Shown here: one piece after another, positions 11,421 to 24,400 of the stretch | How the letters are laid out: each line of letters starts with the position of its first letter | Numbering within the stretch: the first letter of the stretch is position 1 | Made by a program: the position numbers and the translations under genes | Notes under the pieces: generated by a model | Databases searched by the model: none | The model's input: only the letters and a program-made list of their open reading frames with translations | What the model was told of the DNA's origin: nothing | Assembly (NCBI GenBank): GCA_000469685.2 | Contig: LS997565.1 | Coordinates: 14,753,235-14,817,234, forward strand | Source of the DNA: Haemonchus contortus | Taxonomy: Eukaryota; Nematoda; Chromadorea; Rhabditida; Trichostrongylidae | Length of the DNA: 64,000 bases | Direction of reading: 5' to 3'

Positions 11421-12454
11421 GACGCGGTCATGTCTGACTTCGATCCTAAAACTCGGAACCTTTAGGGCCGAATCCTTCAAACCGGAGTGCTTGAAGGGGA
11501 TCCATAACTCAATTTTTCTTGTTTTTATGGGAGGAACCGCAGTAATTGTTTCGAAGGGAATGCATATGTAATAGGCTAGCAAGTGGGAGATGCTCACTTA
11601 TTCGTCCTACACGCCAATCGAATGTGAATGACATGGGTCGGGCGGACGGATGGGCAACCTGTGCTCTCTTCAGCAACATACTCTCCCATTGCGTACCTCC
11701 CTTAACATTAGCATTTCAAACCATGACAATCATCTCTCGCAAAATATTTTCAGTGTGGTTTCCTGGCGACTACGCCTGGTGTTTTCATTCGTTTTGCCCC
11801 AAGTTCGGTTCTGGCAAGGGAAGACATCATTGCTGGCCGTTATCGCTGCCCGTAGATGTCACATTTATCAAGTGTTTTGCACGAAGAGCGGCAGACTAGT
11901 CCGTCTTACATTCTGCACTCAGCGGCCCCAACTCTTTGGGGCCATCCAGTAATCGTTTTATAACCTCTCAAAGAACTGATCATTCCAAGCTATCCTGACT
12001 TTCCTGCCATTTCTTTCGTTTATATTTTTGGTCTGACAGGGCGTCACTGTCGTTTTTCTTAACCCCATCCTTTGTACCTCGTATCACACCCACTCCCAGC
12101 TCTCTCTTCCCCTCTGATAAGCTCCCGTCGAGACAAAGGTGTCGTCGCTACTGATAACGTGTTGCTTAATGTTAAAAACCTCAAAGACGGATGAGATACC
12201 AATCCTTCGGAAGTAATTGGGAGGCAGCCTTTAAAGATCGATTCCCATGGTTCATCATCAGTTCCGTCTATCTTACTGCCCATCAATTGCCCTTTTGGCA
12301 TATCCCAGAGGACCGCGATTCTTAGAAGCCGGCAAAGAGACACATTAGAAAACAGCCAATTTAGCTTCGGTTGTTCGAAGGCGTTTTAAAGCTAATAAGG
12401 CAACAGATGTAAACCTCTACCATATTTTTTGCATACTTGTCATACTATAAATAG
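11421..12454. other. Intergenic, nothing recognised
   Basis: Mixed-composition DNA with only motif-free ORFs on both strands. A few stretches (about 12080-12330) look like decayed dispersed repeat, but I could not pair them with another copy here. Confidence 0.3.
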
Positions 12455-12690
12455 TGATAACCGTCGGATCAGAGCGGTTACGGACTGGATACTTCGAAAG
12501 GTCAGACGACCACCAAGACGGGTGCCAACTCGATGGTCAGACTTTTACACGAAAGCGCTGAACGGGAGGAATATCTGCCGCGCGCCCCTAGAGTGAGGAC
12601 AATCCACTGGACTACCTTGGCTCACGACAAGGACGAATGGAGGCGTTACTGGCGCCCGCTCGAGAAAATCGATGATCAACGGGGTGATAG
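12455..12690 (+). mobile_element. 3' tail of an RTE-like non-LTR retrotransposon (pseudogene)
   Basis: Plus-strand translation gives the characteristic C-terminal segment of worm RTE-type endonuclease/reverse-transcriptase ORFs: [13 protein letters not shown], then [13 protein letters not shown], then, after a small frame change, [20 protein letters not shown] and EKIDDQRG before a stop. The reverse transcriptase core and endonuclease are absent, consistent with 5' truncation of a LINE. The match to the tail region is recognised from the family and was not searched. Confidence 0.75.
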
Positions 12691-13834
12691 GTGATGGATG
12701 GCTTGCCATAGAAAATGTGCAAAAGGAGCAGCTGCAAATAGCGACAATACCAGTAGTTCAGGTAACAATCCTGGCTCAAATTCCACATTTTCGGAATGCT
12801 TTTTTGGCAATTCAGCCCGAGTGAATTGGATTGAAAGGGGTTTAACTCACGTACCTCAAAAATCTGACCTTTTGATACGGCAACATCCCCGTGCACGATT
12901 TCGAATGAAAATCACATGCATGGCGCATACCTAAACTTTCACCAGCAACCCATCTTTCGTCAGTTTTCCTCTCTCGAAGAATTTAGTTGTGCTTATTCTC
13001 TCTTATCCATCAGAAGTCATCAAAATCGAATGAATCTCTGATTTTGAAAATCGGGAATTTCACCCTATTCCCCAACTCATCTGTTTCGTTCGCAATGAAA
13101 CAACAATCGCCTTAAAGTGCAATCCGGTTTGACATTTTTTTTCCATCGATAATTGATAGACTGATCGGTTATCTGCGCGTCTACTGTACCAAAGAACAGA
13201 GCCTGTCTCTGCTGGACTGTCTTTCTGTGATACCCAGACATTTGCTTGACCTTTGTTTTGCCTTTTCTATTTTTTCGTTTTAATTTAGTCGACTAACAAC
13301 AATCAGAAATACAAGAACGATTTGAATAGTCATTACAAACTCCATTTCGAAGTGTAAGTAACGAATGTTGTGAGAAAGGTAGAGGCGGAGAAACGATTGT
13401 GCGAACTCACGTCACATTCCTTCCTTTTCCTGATGTAACACTATTCACATTTCAATTTCCTTTTCTATAAATCAGCACCGGTTTTGCTTTCGAAGTACGT
13501 TACTGTTCCCTTCTTGTTTTGTTTTCAGTGGTAAATTTTATGCCTTGCAATGAACGAATGAATAAATTGGAAGTAAGTCTCACCAGTCCAAATTGCTGGA
13601 CATAGTTCTTACTCAACCATGACTAACTGTGACTACTTAGCTCAATATTACTATAACTGACTTGTGTGCAATCTATGCTTTCAAACGATTTCGATTAGGC
13701 GACAATTTGAGGTGGATTAATCCGTAGCGAAATGTTGTTTTGTCATAACTTCTGCTCAAGTGTTCCAATTTTCGCGGAAATAACATCAGCGGACAGTCTT
13801 ACTCATTCATAACCCAAATCGCCTATCATGTATT
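12691..13834. other. Spacer between two LINE tails, nothing recognised
   Basis: AT-rich with no trustworthy ORF. It separates two RTE tails that point in opposite directions. Confidence 0.35.
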
Positions 13835-14090
13835 GTGTGCCGTGCTGTTCATCGATTTTCTCGAGCGGGCGCTATATTCGTCCCTGTCGTGAGCCGTATG
13901 TAGTCGCTCACTGACTCGTCCTTGACACAAAGTATAACACCCCTTTCGTTCAGAGCTTTCATGAAGAAGGCTGAACATCGCGCTGACAGCCGTGCGGTAC
14001 GCGTCCGTTTGACGTCCAGAGGGATCCAGTGTGACCGCCCTGGTCCAATGCTCTTCGCTATGTCGCATATCGTGTCTGCCCAAACTTATC
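13835..14090 (-). mobile_element. Second RTE-like LINE tail, decayed, opposite strand
   Basis: Reading the minus strand with frameshifts gives HWTRAV, then W-I-P-L-DVKRT, FFMKALNER and finally RPLEKIDEQHG. This is the same order as the tail at 12455-12690, with stops and frame changes between blocks. It is another 5'-truncated copy and older than the first. Confidence 0.65.
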
Positions 14091-15249
14091 TTGGTTCTTG
14101 GCGTAAGCAACGCCACCTCCTATCCTATTTCTTTGATGGAGCTTCCAACACCATACCTCCTTCTGCACTTGCAAGAATAAGGAAATTCCCAGCATGTCCT
14201 TTCTAAAGCGCGTTGAGTGACGCTGACTGCTTATTCATTCTGCTTTCGTCCAACCCATGTCTGCGAGACCCAGATGGTTATCTATGAGAATAGCAGCATC
14301 GTAAATCCTCCACTTCAATAGAGGGACTTTGTTATCAACGGTTAAGAGGCATGTATGGTATTAAATTGTAGAGATCATGGAATCAGCCTTATTTTGATAC
14401 CTTCTGTTACAGAATTTGAACTACATCAGTTGTAAATGGTGGGTCAAGTTATCGAATTTTTCCAAAACTTATGAATTCCTTTCAGCCGTGTATTTTGTAA
14501 GTATTCAATTATTCATTTATAAGTAGAGGATCTACGATGCCGTCATTTCAACAGTGTGTGTGAGCAACATCGTAGGTATTTCAGACTTAACCTCCATTGT
14601 TCAAGACAATGAACCAGAAATTAGAGAAAATCAAAACGATGCCATATTCTTCTGTAATCTCTATGAGCTGGTCTATCTGCTGATTTTATTTCCGACTTAA
14701 TTGGAGCATTTTAGCGAAAATTATAGCGGAGCTATGCTTTATGACGGGCTGATTAGTCTCAAAACGTCGAATAATACGAAATGGTGGCAGTATCGTAGCT
14801 GTTTATATTTGAGCACTGGATTAAACCTGAAGAATGAGTTCGTGGTGGGAGAGCATTCCTTCAGAAGAACAAACTCAATGTGTAGATAAAGAAAGCTCAA
14901 CCAATCTATCGCCTGAATAGTTGTCCAATAGGCTAACCTTTCAGTTCTAAACAAGCTAACTTAATAGTCTTCATTCAGTCATATAGACATTTACTCGATT
15001 TTAAAGGAAATGTCTGATAGGTAGATTGGAATTGTCACTTTTGGAATCGTTCTCAAAAATCGTTAGCTCTCAGTTTACATAATGGAACGTTAGATAATGA
15101 TTTGGGAGGTGAACCCTACAGGATATGACCAAAACCTTTCATACCCGCCAACGAGAAGTATGAACTATGTAAGTGATTGTCAAGTTGCAATCAGCCAGGT
15201 GAAGTCTCAGAAAAATCGGCTACTATTCAGAAAGGTGACCTTTTGAATG
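14091..15249. other. Intergenic, nothing recognised
   Basis: AT-rich DNA without supported coding or repeat features. Confidence 0.35.
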
Positions 15250-15425
15250 AGTTGGCTGGGTGGCGGGTGGCCAGCTGAAAAAGAAGTCAGGGCTTTTGAG
15301 TCCTCCTTGCATGCATGGTACCAATTATAGGGATGGAAGGCTTGGTTGGACTGGGGGGATTTATATCAGGGATGCGATCCACGAACCATGTAATTATGTG
15401 GGAGCTAGCTCGTTATTTGACAGTC
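15250..15425 (-). repeat. Degenerate SINE fragment
   Basis: On the minus strand it retains GGTTCGTGGATCG (decayed box B), CCAACCAAGCCTTCCATCCC, AATTGGTACCA, AAAAGCCCTGACTT and AGCTGGCCACC, in the order of the intact SINE at 60854-61147. Confidence 0.65.
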
Positions 15426-17739
15426 CACTGTTCCCGCGTCATTCCAGTTCCACACGGAAAATGCTGGATTTTCTCCAGTTTTCTGGGCCGTTCTCAGCGC
15501 TGTTAGCTGCTTTGCATCTTCCAATCAATCCAAACTATTTATAAATGGTAATCGTTCGCTTGCCTTTTTTTCTATGCCCACCCTCGCCTGATTACGTTCT
15601 GTGGTCACGTGTCCGTTGGATCGCGACGGCTTTTCAGCGTACTCATCGGAGCAGAGAGAGAATCCGCATAATTGTATTTGCCTCTCAGTTCACTGCCTTG
15701 TTAATAAGCTTTCTTCTACGAGCCCTCAGCACCCACGTCAAAGCGGAAACCAACTTGATTCGTCTATTCAAAGCTTCACAGCCGATCCACCCCTTTCCTT
15801 ACAGTTTCCTCTTGATATATCGAAATGCTCTCAGTCCAGCCCGGGATGGGGCTCAGGCCATCCTTCAAAGCCAATGGGCATTATTAATTCATATTTGAGC
15901 TCTTAAAGGCAGTAAACATGATGTGGGTATAGGCAGTGTAAGCTGTTTTCCGATTACCAAATTCGCTCTTTTCAACGGCCCCCGAAAAAGGGTGGTTTTG
16001 GGGGCAGACCTACTTAATAGAGTGTGCTCGAGGAGGGTCCAAGGAGGCCGTGGGACACGCCCACTAACGCTCCTGTTTTCGTCTTTTTGTCGGCTTAGGC
16101 TTGTCACTTGTCATAGAACCATGAGGGAAGGTTTTTGGAAATGGGGTAGTCCTCATAGGATTGGGGTTCCTACCACTTCCCTCCACTTATTTCTTCTGTG
16201 CTGATCGATATTTCTATATTGTGACTATAATAATGATTCATTCTCTGCTTTGGCAGGGAAATGCCGGCTTCCACTGCGTTCATGCTTCTCGTCCTACAAT
16301 CCTCTCTTGGTTGAGTGGCCCCCCACTACGGCGCTAAGGACTGTCAGCAACAGCTCCTTCATAGGACTATCCCCCAGCGACCATTCAACTCGAAGAGGTG
16401 AAATGAGCACAAATGAAGAGTAAAATAGCTTCTGATCACTTTGTTGTCCGAATTTTTCGAATCCCGGAAAAATGCCCCACATATAGTTTCTCAATCTCAG
16501 TGGAGGAAGCTGTTGTGGCTCCTGCACTGCACGTGCGCCAGTTTATTCGACCATCTATCATCTTAGCGATTTGCCGGACTCCTTCAACTGTTCTAACTCG
16601 TTCTGCCTTTCAAAAAACGCTTGGTGAGCAATGTTTTCTGGCAGGCAAACCCGGAAAACACTGCTCTTCGAGCGTTTCCTGTTTCCTAGAAGAGTTCGCA
16701 TAACAATTGCCGAAATCCAGATGTTCAAATTGGCCTATTGACAGACCAGTTAGATTACTGGGGTCCTAAACAGCCCTACCTCGCTCTTTTCAGTTCCAGT
16801 TAATGAATCGCTTGACCAATCAAATCGTGTATCATAAATTATCCTTATCCTCAGCTTGAACCAGAGCTCCCCTTTTCGTTCTCATCATTCCTCGAGGAAG
16901 CTCTCCCAAAACCTCTTCTTTCGATCTTGAAAAGTCTGGCATGTGTAAGTCATATAGCCCTTCCCACACTGGCCCCGTTGGACAAAAATGGGTGCTTCCA
17001 GGGGCTGAGCCGAAACGAACCACCCCTGGTTTCAGTCTTTTTCGAGCGTTCTCTGCAAGACTGATGCTTCTGCCCTTAGCAGGCTAGCAGTTTCTAGAAA
17101 GCCTTCCCACCCCTTCCGACCAACATTTTCAAAGTACCTGCTCAGGTTACTCTAAAGCCCTCAAAGGCCATTAGGCCCTTACCAGCCTCCCGTCCTTGTC
17201 AATCAGCATTCAGAGAAGATTCTACGGGTTGCACTATGGTTATATCTTACGTATCTGCTTACTTCAGTATGATTTTTTTTTTCAAACAATACCCTTCACT
17301 GCTTAGATAGTCAACTTTTACCTTTCTTTACCATATCCGCAACTGAACTGTGGTTACAGTTTAGGCTGGGATCGAGCCATGAATTTCTGACAGTTTTCGC
17401 AGTTGTCTCGCGATTAATTCACGTCCACAGGCTATACTTACTTGATGATATGTTGTGGCATCTTTCTCCAGATGTCCTACTTCTCGATCATTCCAGTCCA
17501 ATCCTTGCACTTTCTTTTGCTTGTTGTCATGTGAAATACCTGCTGCTGACTAACATTCCGAGTAGCGTTCCATTCCCTAACGCCATCTTCCGCTCATGCT
17601 GGTAATGGGCTGACTTCTGCATACATGGGTAATGTAGGAGCTTGCCAATATGAAATAGCTAGTTGGTAATGAAAGAATACAACCGACTCTCATCACTCAA
17701 TTTGAAGACAAGCGGGACTGCTTTGTCTAGTGCTTTCGA
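15426..17739. other. Intergenic, nothing recognised
   Basis: Contains several motif-free ORFs of 60 to 117 codons on both strands. No paired exons or known motifs were found. Confidence 0.3.
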
Positions 17740-18150
17740 GTAATTAGAGAACGACGTAATTTGTGTGACTGGCTAAGGCTCGTTGGGTAATTGCCCAATG
17801 AGCATGAGACCACCGAGAAGATGTATCGCCGAATACGATCGCAGAAGCCGGCGTTAGCGTCCAGCGCTCAGGCCTGGGTGAAAGATAGGTGAGAAAGAGT
17901 GGCGGAACTTCTTCTCGAATTCCCTCGGTAAGCGATAGTGGTTTCACGGCGGGTATCGTATCATTCTCCTAGCGCGCGACTACGCGCGATCAGGTGCGGC
18001 GCGATTTTCGGGGAGAAGTACCCACCGCGGTAAGGAGACACTGTCGCAGCTACAGCAGGGTATCGCAAGCAGTAGTAGACCCAGAGGGTATGCTGCATTT
18101 GGGATCAGGCACATATTTTCGCGCTTGGTGACAGCCATGGCGCCTCCTGA
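17740..18150. repeat. GC-rich block, probable dispersed repeat
   Basis: Much more GC-rich than its surroundings, with CGCG-dense stretches. The segment around 17985-18025 (GCGGCGCGATTTTCGGGGAG) resembles 48235-48290 (TTCGGGGAGAAGATACC, preceded by a GCGGTGAGCGCGACG-like run). This suggests a dispersed family related to the GC-rich repeats near 38 and 42 kb. No coding capacity is evident. Confidence 0.4.
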
Positions 18151-20784
18151 CCCATATTAGGTGTGCTCAACAAAGCACACCTCCCCCACGTCTAAGTCGG
18201 TATGAGCATTCAGCTGGACTGTCATCAATCAATACCTATCCATATTTTCTCGTCATCTCGATACTTATCAACCCCGTCGTAGTCTCGTCGGAATATGAGC
18301 ATGAGAAGGAGCAGCTGCTTCCAAATACTGAGAAATTTCGCTCACCAAAGCACTCCGTTCCATTTTAAGTCTACTTTATTTCTTTGTTCGATTACCCAAA
18401 TCAGAAAAATTGTACTTTCGCAAGTAAGAGAAATTCCAGTGGAACTCAATCATCGACCTCCGCATGCATGGATTCAGGCCCGATTGACAATTCTGCAAAG
18501 CTGATTATTCGTAAGCAGCCAATCAGTGGAGTTTTGAAAGCTGTTCACCTCCACAACTTTCTGGGAACGGACCATGTTCGTCTTTCTCTTAATATCGGCA
18601 TAGCTGAACTTGTCTCTTGAGATGTTTTAAGCCTTTCCGAGATTCACAAATTTATCCAGCTTACGTTACGGCCTCTTCGCCTTCTTCAGAGCCTGAAAGC
18701 CGAAAAACAACTTGAGATTCTGGTAACGAATGCTGATAGGCAAAGGCGTGGTGGAAAGCAACAACAAGGAAACCCATTATCCAAAAAAGTACAAGATCGT
18801 TTACTCTCAGAAGACACTGGCTCTTAATTCCTGTTGACTTAGGGACCTCTCATGTTTCAATGAGAAAAATCGTTAAATCGCCTAAGAGGCTTATAGGATG
18901 ACAAAAATCCAAAGATTTGCTGAGGGACAATTGCTAGCTCAATCGGCGATGGCAAAGGTTCAGGATAAAGTTTTCGCTTTGGAGCTAGTGAAGGCAAACC
19001 CAATAAAGTCTTAACAACTCATCATCGGGTTACAAGAAGCCTAGCAAGAACTCGAGGAGGAAAAACCCTGACTTCAAATAGGCAAATAACGACGATGAGA
19101 AGCTGCCTTTCCCTTGATTTTAGATGCCAGTAGGTCATATCATTTGACTTCTGACTCGTTTCAGTCGTATTTTCTAATTCCCTATCTATACTATTTTTTC
19201 TTTAGGTTGCAGCTATTTCTTCAGATTGAACGGTGAAAAATGCTCTTGTTTCTTACTCGTATCTGTGGGTGATAATACTAGGGCTCTTGCATGGACCGAC
19301 AGTTAATTAACTCCTATTTTAATTATTTGGTTAGGAATGGCTGTAGCTGTGAGTCACTGAAAAAGGCTGAAGGCTTGCTGACCCTGACCGTCCCAACTCG
19401 CAGTCGGTGTGGGAGACCACCGAATTGCCATGTTGTCAAAAAGGCCAAAACTACTTGTAGCTAACAAGCAAGTCAGCCTAACTGAAGCAGCAGTGAACAG
19501 TGAAAGCTGGCAGGTGCTCCAACTACCCACCTGATTTCTCCTTGACGACCTCCATATCTGTGGCCCTGTGGTCGGAGCTTGCTGGGTAAGATGTTCTTCG
19601 ATATCAACACTTACGTTCAGAATTGACAAACTGGCTTGCTCGAGTGGAAGAATGTAGAGAGATTACGGGCAATGTGTCAATTTGTTATGGGGAAGTGGTA
19701 GAAGCGTACAGAAGTTGATGGAGCATTCATTGATTAGCGTTCTCAAGTGCTTCAATTAACTCCGTCTATCAAAGCATTCCCTACCAACCTTATTCCCTTA
19801 CTCATGTCCTGTGAGGGTACGATGTACCACATGTGAACTGTTGAGCGTTCGTTTCATCGGGGAACTCCTGCATATATAGCCTCTACCCAGCAGCGTTGTA
19901 TGTTCAGCTCCGGGGGCCTTTGAGGGAGGAGGGGAGCAAGGGAACCAGAATACGATCTCTGGACCGTATTTCCTGTATTGCACCACTGCCACTCGCAACA
20001 AGATGGATTTAATCGTCCTGTGAATGTGTGACACAGTAATCCAAACGCATGCTGAAGCGCCACCAAAACACCCGTCACATATAAGACGCAAAGGAAAGGT
20101 ACCCCGGGTGAAGCTCACGGGGGTGGGCGGTGAAGTACTAGAGCTTACGGTGTCACACATTCGCGGGACGTTGAAATCCCTCTAATCCACTCGCATTTCT
20201 ATGTAGGAGAATAAACGTATCTGAGCAACAGCGCCTGGCATTCCCGTACATCAATCAACAAAGAGAGCTATTTCCTCGATGGAGAAAACTTCCTCGCTTA
20301 TCGATGATCTATCCTTAAAAAACGGCACGACATGAAGTATCAAAATCAGGGACAAAAGTTTTGAAGACGAGGGTGCGCTATCAGTGCTATCGCTTCCGGC
20401 CAGGTAGTTTCACTGGACGTTTAGCACGTTCACACTAAAACTTTGGTCAGGAGACGTCATGAACGATAGGGACTTGGTCAGCACCCTTGACGGCTTGTAC
20501 TGAAACGAATGCCTTCAATTTTGCATTACCATCTTTTAAACTTATAAACACTCAGTAGTGTGATATTTCTCTGACAAGAAAGCAACAATGCTTACTTTTT
20601 TCAAGTCCTTTTCCTTTTCATTCCCATACCAAGACGAAAAGACTAAAAACGTAAAAGCAAAAAAGTAAAAACGGAAGAAGTGAGCATTTCCTTTTAAAAA
20701 AAATGCATCGCCCTAGTTTGAATCGCAAGTTTTGAGATCACTTGGAGCGCTCCAGAGCAAGTTTAGCCTAAATAAACTCGTCTA
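18151..20784. other. Intergenic, nothing recognised
   Basis: No gene. ORFs at 19354-19629 and 19798-20160 (minus) are open but have no recognisable domain, and I treat them as chance. Confidence 0.3.
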
Positions 20785-21031
20785 ATTCCGTCATATCGAC
20801 CAACCGCACAGTCGAACGTCCGCTGTTAGCCAATGGAAAGTATGGATGCAACCCGACGCCATGGAGCCTAAATTGCCGTGCGCACCCGATGCGAATTCGT
20901 TCGCCACCATGCCCTTATCCACCAAGTGGTGCAAACGACAGAAGCGCACATCGATCGATCCAAGATTCGAACCAGTGACCTTGCGTGTGTGGTAGCGCGC
21001 CACTTGCCACTACACGACTTCCGTCCAATGA
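20785..21031 (-). repeat. SINE of a second type: same tRNA-like head, different body
   Basis: The minus strand starts GTCGTGTAGTGGCAAGTGG (box A region) and has GGTCACTGGTTCGAATCTTGG (box B), nearly the same head as the SINE at 60854. The body then differs: GCACCACTTGGTGGATAAGG, GGCATGGTGGCGAACGAATT and CATGGCGTCGGGTTGCATCC are absent from the main family. The left limit is approximate. Confidence 0.65.
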
Positions 21032-21460
21032 CTTTAATATGAGAAAAAATCAGTAGACTTTGGTAAATGAGAATAATTTCAATCACAAAGGACAGAAAGT
21101 AACTCCTACTAACAATTACTACTAATGGCACTGGGGAGGGCCTTCTTACCCCGGGTCTATGCCTATCTAATCAGTGTCCCACCGAGGTCAACCCAGTCCA
21201 CCTGCACTACACCAGCTAACTGATGCACGTTATTGCGTCTGCTATCTGAGGGTCAGACCCTCACAATTCTGAGGGTTAGACAAATGTTCAGGTTTATCCG
21301 GAAGTGGGATTAATAGGTGCACCTCAAAAAGGGAAAATTGCTATTCCTTTCCAAGAATTTCTCAATAGAACGTGATTTTCCATTGCATTCTCGTTATAAA
21401 TGATGTTGTGAAGGAAATGCCGATTCATTTCGATGCACAACAAGTTTGAAACAAAGACCC
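21032..21460. other. Upstream region of kdin-1
   Basis: AT-rich, then mixed sequence before the first kdin-1 exon. Short direct repeats of GAGGGT-AGAC occur at about 21248-21280. No core promoter motif is recognisable. Confidence 0.35.
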
Positions 21461-24400
21461 ATGTTATTTTCTAAATGTGAGCTGCAGGGCGCCCGGATGG
21501 TGCAGGCCGGCGGCAATCGACGCCCGTGGGTAGAGGCCGCGAGCAGCGCGTTCGCCGTCGCCTCGGCCCTTCCAGTCACGATGAACAGCATGCAAATTGC
21601 TGATCTTTTTGAAAAGGTACTACCAAGTACTTCAGTACTTCCAAAATGTTCTGAGAAGGAAAAGAACCTCCACTATTTGCAGGTCGAACGACTCGAACCA
21701 CTCGATTCATGTCCTTTAAGTGCAGAGCTTTCATCGTTACGAAATGCGGTTAGTTTGCTTTTATTTTCACTTTTATTTATTTTTTAAAACAGGTACAACA
21801 TCAAAGAGAAAATTTTCATTATTCTGGAATCGTTTATAGATATATCCGTTTTGCTGAAGAGTATTATTTGTACAGTTGGAGAGCGATGGCAGTGCACTTT
21901 TAGAATTGTTCTGTTACATCGCTGACTTTATTTTATTTGTTGTTCTTTCTTTTTGGTTCCTTACTTCGTCTGCTCGTTCCCGTCGAATTATCCGTTTCTT
22001 TTTTTCTGCTTCGTCTTAATTTTACCAAGAATTTTTAACTGTATCCCAATTCCGCTTGTTTTTTTGCTTTTTTTTGTTAATTTTGAGTGTTTGCTTTTTC
22101 AAAGTGATTGGATCTTTTTGTGTAACCACTTATCTTACTCATAGTTATCTACATTGCATCTTTGCGATGTCACAAAACCAGTTTATTTGACGGGAGCCGC
22201 CTATTCACTGGCGTATCGTGGGGGCATTGGGCGGACCCAGTTTGCTGACCGTAGCACATTTAACCTGTTCTACGGCCAAATCGACCAAAGAGTACAGGCG
22301 TACATTAAACTATCGACAGTAGCTTTATAATTGTTAGGAAGTGGGATTTTAGTAGTTATTCATAGTGAAAACCTTTGCCATCACAATTCCAACTATAATT
22401 TTATTGACTGAGATTTATTACAGTTCTTAATCGTTCTGTAGGCCAGTAACTTTGTGCCATTTTTACTTCATCGTCCTGCTGGAGTACATATAATGCTTCT
22501 ACGAACTTTTCTCTTTTCTTCCGATTTCCTTTGCATTCGCATAAAATGCGGTCTTGATGTTGTCGATGGCTCGAACTTCTCGAAAAAGGAACCTTTTTCA
22601 TACTTTTGTTGTCATTTTCAATTTTTAGTTTGCATTAGGTCATCTATTTATGAAAAGTATAGACTTTCGGTATAAAATCAACAGTTTTTAAGACTGGCGA
22701 AACGTTACTCATTGTCGCTGCACGTGCAAATAATGTTGCAGCCGTTAAGACACTTGCCCTGGATACGGAAATGCTCGATGAATCAGACAACGTACGTTGC
22801 TATTTCATTGAGTAGCAATTTCGTCCTCTCCAATTTAGCCTGTTTACTTTAATGAAATCTCAAGATTTAGGAAGAATGGAGCGCTTTGTTGAATGCAGCT
22901 CACAGAGGTCATACAGAGATAGTCAAAATCCTTCTGGAAAATGGGGCCAGTGTAGACTTTCCCGATTCGGTTCGTTTTCTTCACTGCTTTGTTGGAATGT
23001 TGTTGTCCTGCTTGTAACTAAAACTCTGATTTAGTTGGGTTGGAGTCCATTAATGTGGGCTGTTTACAAATGCCATCCTGATATAGTGGATCTACTTTTA
23101 AATTACGGAGTAGGTAACTAAATCACAATTATTTCCTCTTATTCAGGTTCTAGTTGTCATACGCCATGAATTTAGGCTCACGTCAACTTGATTGATGAAG
23201 AAGACGGTTTGACACCTCTCATTGTAGCGGCTGGTCGTGGTTTTACTAATGTCGTCGAAAGGTTGCTTGCAGCTGATGCACAAGTGAGATTTCAAGAAGC
23301 ATACTTCCTAATCTTCATTTAATTATCGTTGGAGTTCAGGTCAATGCCTGTGACAAATTCGGCAGCACAGCCCTGATCTGGGCTGCCCGAAAAGGTCACC
23401 TACCAATTGTACAAATGTTATTGAATGCGGGTGCTGAAGTAGACGCAGTTGGAATGGTAATTTTTGCTTTTCATCCTTACTTTTCTTTTCTTTCTGACAT
23501 CCAATTTTCCTTTCTGCACGTTCATTAGTCTTGAGTTGTCTTCAGAACGTAAAAAAATTGATCATTTCAGTGGTCTTCAACTGCTTTAATGCTAGCTACA
23601 AAGGGGAATTATTTAAATGTTGTAGACCTAATTCTGACTCGGGAACCGAACGTAAACGTCGTCGATCAGGTGCAATTTATATTAGTATGAAATTGTTTTT
23701 TTTTTGTGATTAACCCTATTATTTTGTAGAATGGTCTGTCAGCATTAGGAATGGCGGCACGAGAAGGCTATGCAGATATTTGTGAATCTCTTATCAATTC
23801 GGGTGCTTTTGTCAATCAATCTGATAAGTCAGTTTACTTGTTTACTTATTTCCACCTTCATGTCCCTTCACTTGAAATCTGTTTATAATTTAGATACGGT
23901 AACTGGATATTGACCAGCGCTGTTCGTAGCGGCAATGCTAATATTGTTCGTTTGTTACTCGAAAAGTTTGCTGATGTCAATGCCAGAGATTCGGTTAGTT
24001 GCGACCTAACACTCTTTTTTTAGCATATTATGGAACTCAGCCTTTTGATTCAGGAAAATAGGACTGCGCTGCATCTAGCTATTGACAAATCATTCATGGA
24101 TATTGTTTATCTCATTCTGGAAAGGAAGCCGAACCTAGAGTTGAAGAACAAGGTTTGCTACAATTCATAAATATTTGAAATGCTCTGCAGTTTCTAGCTT
24201 CTGTTTTGTTACTGCTGCACTAGTTGTTTTTCTTATTCTTTTTTTTTGTGGGGAGGGGTTGCTGAGAGTTTCTTGAAAAAAGCTTAGAAAGAGGTCAAGC
24301 ATTTTGTCAGCCTTACCTATTCGAAAGAAGCTTGAAATTGAATTAGCACTGGTTGGCTATTACGCAAATTAGTGGTCTTGAGAGGGTGGCTTTTCATTTT

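Noticed and set aside
19798..20160. 120-codon minus-strand ORF
   Set aside because: Composition and lack of any motif suggest a chance opening; a second frame is also open over the same DNA.
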